Positions 1 to 9,555 of a stretch of DNA of 64,000 bases are shown here, piece by piece. The notes under the pieces are model-generated. The model was not told where the DNA came from and made no database searches. It worked only from the letters and a program-made list of their open reading frames with translations. Made by a program: the position numbers and the translations under genes. Location of the stretch: positions 434,001-498,000 of the forward strand of contig ML991781.1 of NCBI GenBank assembly GCA_010094025.1, in the 5' to 3' direction. Every line of letters begins with the position of its first letter. Position 1 is the first letter of the stretch. The DNA is from Viridothelium virens (taxonomy: Eukaryota > Ascomycota > Dothideomycetes > Trypetheliales > Trypetheliaceae).

Positions 1-93
1 CCACAAGCACGACGTGTCATTTCTCGTTGAAGGTTTATTTATTCTACAACAAACGCCAGTACATGAAGCCCAAATTCCGTCAAGCATGTCATT

Positions 94-1410
94 TTACCCA
101 TCCCTACGTCGTTTGCAATTGTCGGTTAAGCTACAAGAAAACCGTAAGCATTTTTCGATGGATAAGACTTCACCAGAGTCATGGGACTTACTAGAAGGGC
201 TGTTGTTCAGCGAGCTCGAGGCACTAGCATCCCCTGGATCAGTGCTCTGTAGAGCAGCGAGAATGCCAGCGAGCGAGTTGGGGTCCTGACGTTTCTGGTT
301 TGCCGAGCCCATCAAGGAGCTAGAAGCACTCGCATCCCCTGGATCGGTACTCTGGAGGGCAGCAAGGATTCCTGCGAGCGAGTTCGGGTCCTGACGCTTC
401 TGGTTTGCCGAGCCCATTAAGGAGCTAGAGGCACTCGCATCTCCGGGATCAGTACTTTGCAGAGCAGCAAGGATACCTGCGAGCGAGTTGGGGTCCTGAC
501 GCTTCTGATTTGCCGAGCCCATCAAAGAGCTAGAAGCACTCGCATCCCCTGGATCGGTACTCTGGAGGGCAGCAAGAATGCCTGCGAGCGAGTTAGGGTC
601 CTGACGCTTCTGGTTTGCTGAACCCATCAAGGAGCTAGAGGCACTCGCATCCCCCGGGTCGGTGCTTTGGAGGGCAGCAAGAATTCCAGCAAGAGAATTG
701 GGGTCCTGTTGACGCTTCTGGTTCGCAGAGTTCATCAAGGAGTTGGAAGCACTGGCATCACCTGGATCGGTGCTTTGCAGAGCAGCAAGAATTCCAGCAA
801 GAGAGTTGGGATCTTGTTGCCGTTTCTGGTTTGCAGAATTCATGAGGGAGCTCGATGCACTAGCATCCCCAGGATCAGTGCTTTGCAGGGCAGAGAGGAT
901 GCCCGCCAAGGAATTGGGGTCCTGGCGTTTGTCCAGCGATGAAGCTTCGGCATCATCGAAGTCCCTCTCAGAGAGCTCTGCCAAGATGTCCGCAGCGCTC
1001 TCGGCAGCTTCTATACAAAGTTCAGATTCTGATGCAAAGGTCTAATCTTGGGTGTCGGCCGAGTACTTACCACGACGCTCTAATTCGGAAGCAGGGTCAG
1101 CGTCAGCTTCGACTGCGGATAAGTCTCGCAAGATCTGGTGAGCAGTCTCGGCCACTAGAAAACTGATTAGCTACCACCTGTAAGGCATGATCATTGGATA
1201 AAAGGACTTACCGCGGCGGTGGAGGGACGAGTCTGCAGATGCATCGCTCACATCCCTCTCTGAAAGAGACTGGAGGACTTCGGCTGCGTCCTCTGCTCAA
1301 CTGTGAGTCCACGTTGTCGCGATACGAAATCTGGCAGTATGCTCACCAACTGCAGACACAGCTCCCAAAGAAGCCGCGAGGGCGAGGAAGACGTGAATGT
1401 TGAATTTCAT
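94..1410 (-). CDS. Secreted Kex2-processed tandem-repeat peptide precursor (four exons)
   Basis: Spliced exons 1410-1347, 1295-1212, 1154-1071 and 1010-94 give 382 residues. Exon 1 encodes a signal peptide (MKFNIHVFLALAASLGAVSA). Three diverged acidic modules of about 28 residues follow, ending in RR, RR and KR. Seven near-identical units of 35-36 residues then begin QDPNSLAGIL; six end in SANQKR, and the last runs into a unique Cys- and Arg-containing tail. Dibasic KR/RR ends after a signal peptide are the layout of fungal Kex2-processed precursors (pheromones, repellents, Ece1/candidalysin, dikaritin RiPPs). Cleavage would release several copies of a peptide of about 33 residues with a helix-prone SLAGILAALQ core and possible N-terminal pyroglutamate. 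The repeated units have no Tyr, Trp, Phe or Cys, which argues against an alpha-pheromone or a Tyr-crosslinked ustiloxin-type RiPP. No UstYa-like gene lies nearby. The architecture is clear; the function is unknown. Confidence 0.85.
208..924 (-). repeat. Seven tandem coding repeats of 105-108 bp
   Basis: These are in-frame direct repeats inside the last exon of the peptide precursor. Units 2 and 3 carry one extra Gln codon. Units 3-6 are identical at protein level apart from that Gln, while unit 1 (ILSAL, MNS), unit 2 (ASN, MNS) and unit 7 (no KR) differ. Homogeneous central units with diverged edges suggest recent expansion by unequal exchange. Confidence 0.95.
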
Positions 1411-2178
1411 GTTGTAATTAGTTGCAAGGAAATTGAGAACAATAAATTTGTAAGATCTAAATCCGAAGGAGTGAAATGAATTAAAGAGGAAGTGACCAGC
1501 ACAAAAATCAAGACGTTCCGGACAGCTCACCGAGCCGCATCAACGGCGATCGTGCTTATATGAATCTGCACCGCTTCCTAGACTCTGCTCAGAGTGGCCA
1601 ATGTCCCGTTTCAAGAGGAATCATGATGTATAGGAGATCCCTGCAGCGCATCGCGGCTTAGTTGATTCCGAATCTTGGAATGCAGACACTTGTGGACATG
1701 TCCAGGATGTGGATAGCGTATCACATCACGAAGTCGCCATAGACAATGCTTAAGGCTCAGCCACTTTGGTAAAGTTTCGTAGTTAGATTCCAAAACGGTG
1801 TCAGAGGTTGTTGTGAAACGGTGATGCGGAAACATTCCACGCTTGAGGCTGAGATCAGACTAGCATGCCTACGAAACAAGCTTCACTAGCTATCGAAGCT
1901 CAAAGTTTATTCCATGCTTTAGAGACTTCTCACGCAGGTCTCAAGATTTAAATCTTGCTTGACAATGCATAGTCAGAAATATAAGAGCAAGCTAAGTATG
2001 GCCTCTATGGAGTACGATAAAAGAGAATGCATGGGAACTAGCTAGCCGGTCTGATGCCGAAAGTCAGATTCTGCACTACACGCGCGATCCCCATCCATGA
2101 ATGGAACACGAAATTCATCCCTGCCCAGCATAAGACTGTATCTCCGTAGAGCGATGAGAGCATTTTCCTGCTGGCACA
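1411..2178. other. Intergenic, upstream region of the peptide precursor
   Basis: I see no gene here. A 74-codon reading frame at 1611-1835 on the minus strand resembles nothing I know. The stretch should hold the precursor's promoter and the 3' end of the gene to the right. Confidence 0.5.
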
Positions 2179-3421
2179 TTAGCTCCTTTTTGCAGCATCT
2201 CGTTCGTTCTTCGTAGTCTTGACTCGTTGTTTTTCATGTTCAACGATATCCTCCCAATGGATACGGACCCATTCCAATACATTTTTTTTCTCCCATCTCA
2301 GCGACGGCAGTCGAGAAGGAACACTGGTAGTGTGGTTCCATTGCGGGTTCAGAACGTACGCTTAGGCCCTCTCCAGAGGACAGAATGGTCCATCTTTTCA
2401 TACTACGCATCGCAAGATTGAGCTTCTCGGAATTGTCGAGTGGAATTGTCGAAGCAATCTTTGACATAATCTCTTTCTCGGCATTTGCCTCTTGCCAGCG
2501 TTGCAAGCGTTCGTTGTAGACGCTCTGGAGATTGAACTCACTGAGGGCCTCCTGAAGGACTTGCAACCTGCTTGGTACCTGTTTCTTAATCCAAAGATGC
2601 TGATTATTGGGAACCCATTCGTCCAAGAATCGTTTGAATTGTGGTCGCTTTCGTAGACGTTGTCTATCATTTGAATTTTGCCTTTGTTCACAATTGCTAC
2701 CACTGAATAGTCTCCCACCTGCAATCCACGCAAACATTTCATTCTCGGTGTTAAATCCCGCACCAAAACGTTTCTCATCCAGACCCATAAACTGCATAGT
2801 AAGGACAGGGTCGTGTGTCATGAATAGCCTGCTCTCCTTGGCATTATGGACCTCGATTTCCGGGATTCTAACATGTAGGCCCCGATCAGAAGCTGTCAGA
2901 CCAAGGTCACGGATCGTCAAGCCAATAATTTGCCAGAGATCACCATAAGAATTCATAAAAAACCCCCACTCCAGATCGCCTTGACGACATGTTGAGATAT
3001 CGAGCTGGGCGAATGGCACAGACGTATCTTCAAGCTCTGACGGCAACTTCACCGCAAACGACATCGAGTCGCCATGACTCACATGGCGCTTCGCCTGAAG
3101 TAGGGAGGCAATTTGCTGGATAGATAAGCCGCGGTGACCGAAGTGTTGTTCAACGAGGACGTCAATGTCCCCATAGTCGAGTTTCTCGGGGGCTTCAGGC
3201 GGAACGGCAGCCTTGATAAAATATGGGTTGAGTACTTGAAGAAAATGATCCCGAAACTGCTGGTAACGAAATGGTGACATGCGAGGAGTCTCGATTGGTG
3301 GCTCACCACTCGGTCCTGGCTGAGCAAAAGCTTGGCCGCCCATAGTAGACTGCAGCGGGATTGTGTAGTATTCAGAAAAAGAGAGAGGATTATAGAAACG
3401 GACGCTCTTGAGAAAATCCAA
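2179..3421 (-). CDS. Nucleotidyltransferase-fold-like conserved fungal protein
   Basis: The main frame runs from 3421 leftward. Residues 81-90 carry GDIDVLV and residues 136-145 carry AQLDIS, an arrangement of DxD plus a later Asp on a strand like the metal-binding triad of nucleotidyltransferase folds. The rest (LEWGFFMNSYGDLWQIIG, LTIRDLGL) looks like a conserved fungal protein I cannot name. The unspliced frame stops at 2240. A phase-0 intron of about 70 nt (GTACGT donor near 2349, acceptor GGGAG near 2283) would instead give a C-terminus reading KNVLEWVRIHWEDIVEHEK and stopping at 2179, which looks more natural. An alternative start is Met at 3343. The enzymatic role, if any, is unknown; substrate residues beyond the triad cannot be judged. 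Confidence 0.6.
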
Positions 3422-4066
3422 GGTTTAGGCTCACTTCGATCATCCTCACATGGTTAACGGCAGGTGCAAACGGTGCGAGTCATTCTTGTGGTCAACAAAC
3501 GGAATGCCGCAGGAAGCTTTGGGAGTCATCCAATCTTACCATCCTCAGGCCCCAACCGTCCTCTCGGCGTTAATACCCAATCCTCTCTTTCGAGACGAAG
3601 CCCAAAGGTCGGAGGATCATGTTCACAACTCGTGCGACAGAGTTATAAGAATGATATCCTTTCCTCCGTCTTCGATCACTCGATGTGGAAAGGAAGGCGT
3701 GGAACCTGAGAATAGTATGTAGTCAACGTCGCCAGGTGGAGTTCCTCTAAAGCAAAATTCAACAGCGACGAAAGAGCCTACATGAAGAAAGGCAAAAGAG
3801 GTATTGCCGATGGTGTGGGTGATGTGATACGAGGGTAGCCCCTGGCGGCTATGGCGGGGAAGCTACCTACATACGGAGGACAGCTCCAAACCCAGGGAAT
3901 TGATCCTGGCAACACTCATATACGAGCCTTTTCCCAGCCCAATTGTGGACGCAGCTCACCGAGTCCCTCCCTCCATCGGTGATCGCTTGCTATGGCAGAC
4001 CTCTAGACGGACGCAGCCCAGCTCTTAGCTTCCCTTTGTCTCTCTACATTTAGCTTCATCACCACA
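3422..4066. other. Divergent promoter region
   Basis: This lies between the heads of the nucleotidyltransferase-like gene and the histone chaperone gene. Overlapping frames at 3450-3722 have no recognisable composition, and I see no gene. Confidence 0.5.
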
Positions 4067-5184
4067 ATGGCTGCCGACGAAGCCACCAAGCCCCCCACCA
4101 CCTACGAGCAGCTCGCGGCAATTGAAGATGACTTTGACGATGTTGATACCGAAATACGTGAGCCTGCCATGCGCTTGCATACAGCATCTTTGCGCTTACG
4201 GTCGCGCCTTCTGCAGGACTGCTCTGACTTGCTTGTGAATTAGTGCGACTCCAGTACAAACTCAGCTCGCCATTATACAACCGGCGGCAAGAAGTGGTTT
4301 CTCACATGAACAACTCCGAACGGTTCTGGCCTCTAGTATTCGAGCAAGTCCCGGAAGAGTTTGAAAAATTCGTCCAGCCCACTGACTCCGAGCTCTTATC
4401 TGGAGCACTTCGCGACTTCAATGTCACGAGATTCGAGCTAGAAGAGAGCGCAGAAGCAGAAGACTCAAAAGGCGAACCACGTAGCTTGCACTTCAGATTT
4501 GAGTTTCAGGCGAACGATTGGTTCGAGGACCGCGTCTTGGAAAAGCGAATCTGGTACCGTCACGCGAAAGATGGATGGGCTGGTCTGATATCAGAGCCAG
4601 TCAAGATCCACTGGAAAAAGAACAAAGATCTCACGCAAGGTCTCACGGACGATGCGATCGCCCTGTTCCAAGCGCGCTCGGCGGCGGGTGATATGATGAA
4701 GCAGGACTTGCCCGAGTACCAAGCGCTGGTGAAGAAGGTGGAGTCGTGGAATGGTGCAAACACAAGCTTCTTCACGTGGTTTGCCTGGATATCATCGAGG
4801 CGTTACGTTGGAGCAGAAGAATCAGCACAAGCTGAGAAGGAAACAGCAGAGCGGAGGGAGAAGCGGAAACAAGGCGAGCAAGTCGAAGATCATTCCAGTG
4901 ACAAGGTGGTCACGGATCAAGATGCAGAAGTCCATCCTTTCGGCGAAGAATTGGCCCTCGCACTAGCCGAAGAAGTGTGGCCTGCAGCAACGAAATTCTT
5001 CATCCAAGCTCAAGAAGCTGCTGATGACGAAATGTCGGAGGCTGAGTTCGAGGAGGAAGATGCTGACGAAAGTGATGAGGATGATGAGGAGGTATCTCCG
5101 ATCGACATTCCAAGCCTGGTCAAGGGTAAGAAGAACAAGCATGATGAAAATGGTGGCCCTCCAAAGAAAAGGCAAAAAACCTAA
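4067..5184 (+). CDS. NAP/SET-family histone chaperone, Vps75-like
   Basis: Exons 4067-4157 and 4244-5184 join in phase 1 to give 343 residues. The family holds nucleosome assembly proteins that bind histones H3-H4 or H2A-H2B; Vps75 is the Rtt109 acetyltransferase partner. Evidence: an N-terminal dimerisation helix region (residues about 15-60, YEQLAAIEDDFDDVDTEI then YNRRQEVVSHM), the NAP core reading FWPLVFEQVPEEF, the earmuff strands LHFRFEFQANDWFEDRVLEK, SFFTWF near the core end, and a strongly acidic tail with a final basic cluster (KKRQKT) that could be a nuclear signal. Length fits SET/Vps75 better than Nap1. Assignment to Vps75 rather than another SET paralogue is moderate. Confidence 0.88.
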
Positions 5185-5409
5185 TCTAAACGTGTCTAAC
5201 AACAGCAGGGCGTTTGCCGTTGGTATGGCTCCGTTAGCGGAGGGGATTCAACAAAGCCTTGAACTAGATATTTCGGGAAACTTCGGTAAGCAATGCAATG
5301 GATACTCCTTCTAGGGGTGATTGGTCCGGCAGTCTCTACTAGGTAGTAGTGATACCCATTCATTTACCTATGCAATCGATTATTGTCATCATTATAAAGA
5401 GTTATGTTC
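5185..5409. other. 3' intergenic of the histone chaperone gene
   Basis: No feature is seen beyond presumed transcript end signals. The stretch lies between the chaperone stop codon and the decayed fragment. Confidence 0.4.
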
Positions 5410-5806
5410 TTAACCCGCCCATCTATGAAGTGCATACCGATCCTGGAGGAAAACCATTGGGCGATTGAACCATTCCTCAATCTGGGTACGCAAATCTAGG
5501 TTAGCACGACATGCATTTTGCGGATAGCTTGTTCCGCGCCCTTGCTCAACGAGACCGACGATTCTTGACAAGGCCAATGTCTTTCTGCTAGCCCTGAGCG
5601 TATGCTACACCGCTACAGAGCATACAAGGCCGCCTGGCAATTGTACGACGTACAACTCCATAAGCGGCTTCGTACTCTCCTTCAGTCTCGTAGCTTTCTA
5701 TAAGCTAGATGACAGAGTCGTGTGTATGGATGCCGAATTGCTTCAAAGTCAAAGCAACTCGAAATTTCTCCTCGAAACGGTATTTCGCTATACAACAAGT
5801 AGCCAT
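5410..5806 (-). pseudogene. Decayed fragment of an unidentified protein-coding gene
   Basis: Read from an ATG at 5806 leftward, the DNA encodes protein-like sequence: YRFEEKFRVALTLKQFGIHT, then after an in-frame TAG (about 5709) LIESYETEGEYEAAYGVV, then after a one-base frame change near 5593 IVGLVEQGRGTSYPQNACRA and FNRPMVFLQDRYALHRWAG with a stop at 5410. The amino-acid composition and continuity across both breaks indicate a former gene or a partial duplicate. A 16-nt intron over the TAG is not credible. I do not recognise the family; an intact paralogue may exist elsewhere in the genome. Confidence 0.55.
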
Positions 5807-6123
5807 TACTTTATCTGGATTCGGAAAATCGGACGTTCACGGTTAGTGGTAATCAGTGTGTTATTGAACAGCTGAATACCACTACTATTGTACTCAACAG
5901 AGGGTGAAATAGAAAAGTCGGCACTATCAGATGTGGCTGAATTCTAGACCTCCACAGGTCCAGGAGGCTCCCCTGTGAAATCTATTTGAGCTGAGAAAAA
6001 CCGCTCAGTTGGAGTCCAGAGGACCTATAAGCTCCCCTTGAGATCCCAATTTCACTTTATACAACTGAGGAAGACTCTATAAGTTTTTGAGCCTGCCTAT
6101 CTAGGCGGCTCAATACTGTCTAC
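5807..6123. other. Intergenic between the gene relic and the NmrA-like gene
   Basis: This is AT-leaning sequence with no convincing coding content. It may include more decayed sequence of the relic. Confidence 0.35.
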
Positions 6124-7065
6124 TTATGTAAGCTGAATAGGATGTGCCTCGAAGTACTCTTCAAAAGTAGAGGGTCTGCCTCGGGCGTTCTCAACAGCCC
6201 AATCGACCAACTTCTTAGAATCTGGGCCGAAGTAGCCGAACTCCTCTTGATACTTGAATCCTTCAGCGAAGATGTCAATCAAGCTGGTCGGGAAAGATAG
6301 GCTGTTCCTGAAATCCTCCAGCGATATCTGCTTGTAGACGACGGTCTTGCCTGCGGCTTTGGATATCGCGGCTGCTATGTCTTCTAAGCTGTACAGGGCC
6401 GTGGCAGCGTAGAACGTCTTGCCTTCGTACTTGTTGGGCTCGGCGAGAATGGCGCCAACGAACTTGCCTGTGTCCCCGGAAGCGTCAATCAAGGGGACCA
6501 GGGACTTCGGAGAAGTGTGGCGGGTCATAACCCAAGTGCCATCAGAAGCCTGTTGGGGAGACAAAAAGGTCTGTGACTGGAAGTTCTCCATGAATGATCC
6601 TGGACAGTAGAAGGCGCTCTTGATGGGAAGGCCTCGGATGTACTGCTCAGCTTTCGCCTTGGCGTCGAAAGGGTGGACCTTAGTGTACTTGCCGCCAGAG
6701 ATTTCTTTAACGGGCGGTAGAGTGCTGAAGATTATGTATTCGGCACCTTTCTCAAGGGCAACGTCAGCGATCGTCTTGGCACTGTTGTACTCGACCTCAA
6801 AACCGTCTGGACCGAAGGAAGGCGTCGTCATGGCGAAAACAGTATGCGTGCCAGTTAAAGCTGTTTCGAGAGAGGCCCGGTCGAGAACATCACCCTGGAC
6901 TACTTCAGCCTTCTGCTTGAGCTGCTTGGCCTTCTCAGAATTGACATCACGGGTAATGGCACGAATCGTGTATTTTTGCGAGAGCTCTGGGTCGTTTAGC
7001 AAATAGTTAATTACCCCACCGCCTTGGTGGCCAGTGGCGCCAAAGACAGCAAGAATCTTGGACAT
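6124..7065 (-). CDS. NmrA-like NAD(P)-binding Rossmann protein
   Basis: A single exon encodes 313 residues. The N-terminus ILAVFGATGHQGGGVINYLL holds the GxxGxxG dinucleotide-binding loop of NmrA/HSCARG-type atypical short-chain dehydrogenases. The middle (VVQGDVLDRASLETAL, FAMTTPSFG) and YCPGSFMENF fit that family. NmrA-like proteins often act as redox sensors or regulators and many lack the catalytic Tyr-x3-Lys; here there is no clear YxxxK, so a sensor role is more likely than a reductase. Length is normal and the start has no in-frame competitor. The physiological partner is unknown. The gene is convergent with the histone chaperone gene, with the relic between them. Confidence 0.88.
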   Translation of the reverse strand: MSKILAVFGATGHQGGGVINYLLNDPELSQKYTIRAITRDVNSEKAKQLKQKAEVVQGDVLDRASLETALTGTHTVFAMTTPSFGPDGFEVEYNSAKTIADVALEKGAEYIIFSTLPPVKEISGGKYTKVHPFDAKAKAEQYIRGLPIKSAFYCPGSFMENFQSQTFLSPQQASDGTWVMTRHTSPKSLVPLIDASGDTGKFVGAILAEPNKYEGKTFYAATALYSLEDIAAAISKAAGKTVVYKQISLEDFRNSLSFPTSLIDIFAEGFKYQEEFGYFGPDSKKLVDWAVENARGRPSTFEEYFEAHPIQLT

Positions 7066-7844
7066 AGTTTGGACTCCTTAGGTGCAAAAGGCTCAAGATG
7101 CTGATTATGTGAATTCGGGCCCTTTGCTAGGGAACAACTGAAATTCGGTGATATTTCTCAAGGAGGCAAGTATCCTTGATCTTGTTACACCCTGTCTGGT
7201 ACTTGTCAATAGGGCGAAAGGGACGACTTCATACAATGGTTAAGTAGAGAGACGAAGCTATCTGTGAGCTGTGCAGCCCACGTTTGAGCCTATTCACGCT
7301 AAGGTGCGCTATTTTAGGCTATCTCTACTTACAAAGCTGCCCAAGAGGTGCGAGGAGACGCTGCAGAGTATGGGCTGAGAGCTTCGGACAATGCCTGGCG
7401 CCGCTCCATTGATACGTCTGAATATGACAATGATCAGTTTCAAATCTATGTGGCTCTAAGCATCCATGCGTAGGGAAGTGATAGTGCCTCTACTAGGTAG
7501 GCAATGGCATGGCGTTCAACAACCTCACTGCCTCCTTTTCGACGAGGTCAAGATTACGTAAGCCACAGGAGGCTCACGGCGCTTGAGTGACGAGCGAAAA
7601 ATCCGAATATCTCCGAAGTTGTCTAATAATTATCTCAACTTTTAAACACAATCATACAATAAGACCTACCTTTCCTACAGATTTTCTAAAAGGACGCGAG
7701 CCTGCTGCAGACTGTTCAAGGCCGTCTGATAAATGTGCAAGTTCAGCGACTTTGCATTCTATCATAACTTTTCTGTCCAGAAAGCCCTTTATCGTAGTCC
7801 GAACTCCATCAAGCGGGCTCCATTGGCTGTCGTATTTGATTCGG
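7066..7844. other. Divergent promoter region, NmrA-like and TRM61
   Basis: The TRM61 frame is open upstream to 7587, but the residues before 7845 look like translated leader DNA. I see no separate gene. Confidence 0.5.
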
Positions 7845-9509
7845 ATGGCAGACAAGATGCCGCTTGAATCAACGGCAGAGTCCCCATTCCTTACTCCCTT
7901 CTCGAATTCGTCGTCTGAAAATTTAGCTATCTTATATCTTTCTCGCGACCTCCAAGTTCCAGTTCAGTTGAAGGAAGCCAGCCAAACTCTCTCCAGGACC
8001 GAGACAAATTCAGCTACAAACTCCGATGCCGATAGGGATATTGTCGTCAACACACGTTTCGGTTCTTTCCCTCATAGTACGCTAGTAGACTTACCCTGGG
8101 GCTCACAGGTCCTCGCTTCCAAAGTCGATACCGGCTCATGGGCCAAGAAGCCTAATGGTAAGAAACGAAAGCGCGATGAGAGCCAGAAAGGAGAACCCTC
8201 AGAGCATGATAGAGACTCAGAAGAGTTGTCATCGAGGAGGGAGCAGGGGCAGCGACAGGCGAAGCCTGTGATCGCAGCTGACAGCGGGTTTGCTCATCTT
8301 GTTCCTCCAACACCTGAAATCTGGACTAGGGCCCTCAAACATAGGACTCAAGTCGTCTATACTCCCGATTACAGCTATATTCTTCAGCGACTACGGGTTC
8401 GTCCTGGGACGTGCCTGATTGAGGCTGGAGCGGGGAGTGGGTCGTTCACACATGCGGCTGCCAGGGCAGTATTCAATGGTTATCCTCCGACCCCAGAGCA
8501 ATCAGAGGGGGCAAGTGACCGAGTGACGGAGGATCTCGGCGATACCACAAACAAGGACGCCACAGTAGCACACGTCAGAAAGAAGAAAAAGTATGGAAAG
8601 GTCTATAGCTTCGAATTCCACGAGCCGAGGGCTGGACTTCTGGAACAAGACATCGTAGGTCACGGACTGCAAAGCATTGTCCAACTCACGCATCGCGATG
8701 TTTACAAAGATGGATTCTGTGTAGACGATGCATCAATCGAAGGTGCACCAAGGGCAGATGCCATCTTCCTGGACCTGCCAGCGCCATGGCTCGCTCTCAA
8801 GCATTTAATACGCGGCGGAACTACGGAGGGTGTCAAAGACAAGGTCCCATTAGGATCTTCTAATCAGGCCAACAGTCATCAAGAGATCAATGCCGGGAAC
8901 GACGGCGGCCTCAAAGACAACTCTAAGTCCTACTCGTCCCCGCTCAATCCTCGTACCACAACACGGATCTGTACATTCAGCCCATGCATTGAGCAAGCGC
9001 AGAGGACCATCACCACGCTGCGCTCTCTTGGTTGGGTTGAAATTGAGATGGTGGAGATCATGCACAAGCGACTCGAAGTCCGCCGTGAGCGCGTCGGACT
9101 CCAAGAAGAGGGCCTGAGGGGCGTAAATCCGAGTCCCGCCAATGTTAGTGAAGCATTCGAGAGACTGAAAGAGATCGAAGGCCGGCAGAGGGCGTTCCAC
9201 GAGAACCAAGTCACGTCATCGGTGGACGGGAGCAAAGGAGCTGGTGAAAAGGCGACGAAGCCAGAAGAGCAGAAGGCGAAACAAGCGATGGCTAATTCGC
9301 TAGGTATGATAAGTAAGGCGGAGAGGTTGAAGAATATTCGCGATGCTGAAGCGAAACGTAAGTTGTATAAGGAGGGAAGACTGGTACATCGAACGGAGCC
9401 AGAGCTCAAGACGCATACGTCGTATCTCGTCTTTGCGGTGCTATCACGGCAGTGGACAGCCGACGACGAGAAGTTGTGTCGCGAGAAGTGGCCATTGGGT
9501 GACGCGTAG
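7845..9509 (+). CDS. TRM61: tRNA (adenine-58-N1)-methyltransferase catalytic subunit
   Basis: A single exon encodes 554 residues from the Met at 7845 (MADKMPLES). With Trm6 this enzyme methylates A58 of tRNA, including initiator tRNA, in the nucleus. Evidence: the N-terminal NTRFGSFPHSTLVDLPWGSQ block typical of Trm61, VYTPDYSYILQRLRVRPGT, the SAM-binding loop LIEAGAGSGSFTHAAARAV, and the substrate motif DAIFLDLPAPWLAL (DLPxPW). A basic nuclear-signal-like stretch KKPNGKKRKRDE lies in a fungal insert, and other low-complexity inserts make it longer than the yeast protein. The frame is open for 86 further codons upstream, but they lack family similarity. It is tail to tail with QTRT2, 46 bp apart. 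Confidence 0.93.
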   Translation: MADKMPLESTAESPFLTPFSNSSSENLAILYLSRDLQVPVQLKEASQTLSRTETNSATNSDADRDIVVNTRFGSFPHSTLVDLPWGSQVLASKVDTGSWAKKPNGKKRKRDESQKGEPSEHDRDSEELSSRREQGQRQAKPVIAADSGFAHLVPPTPEIWTRALKHRTQVVYTPDYSYILQRLRVRPGTCLIEAGAGSGSFTHAAARAVFNGYPPTPEQSEGASDRVTEDLGDTTNKDATVAHVRKKKKYGKVYSFEFHEPRAGLLEQDIVGHGLQSIVQLTHRDVYKDGFCVDDASIEGAPRADAIFLDLPAPWLALKHLIRGGTTEGVKDKVPLGSSNQANSHQEINAGNDGGLKDNSKSYSSPLNPRTTTRICTFSPCIEQAQRTITTLRSLGWVEIEMVEIMHKRLEVRRERVGLQEEGLRGVNPSPANVSEAFERLKEIEGRQRAFHENQVTSSVDGSKGAGEKATKPEEQKAKQAMANSLGMISKAERLKNIRDAEAKRKLYKEGRLVHRTEPELKTHTSYLVFAVLSRQWTADDEKLCREKWPLGDA

Positions 9510-9555
9510 TTGCAAATGAAGCACGCAAGAGATTTCTTGTGGATAATAGCACATT

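Noticed and set aside
94-984. Regularly spaced repeats that might suggest a CRISPR array or non-coding satellite
   Set aside because: The repeats are contiguous, without spacers, in frame with a signal-peptide gene, and keep KR codons. They are coding.
94-1410. Mating alpha-pheromone precursor
   Set aside because: Fungal alpha-pheromones are short and contain Trp and usually Cys/Pro-Gly cores. These 35-residue units have none of those aromatic or Cys residues.
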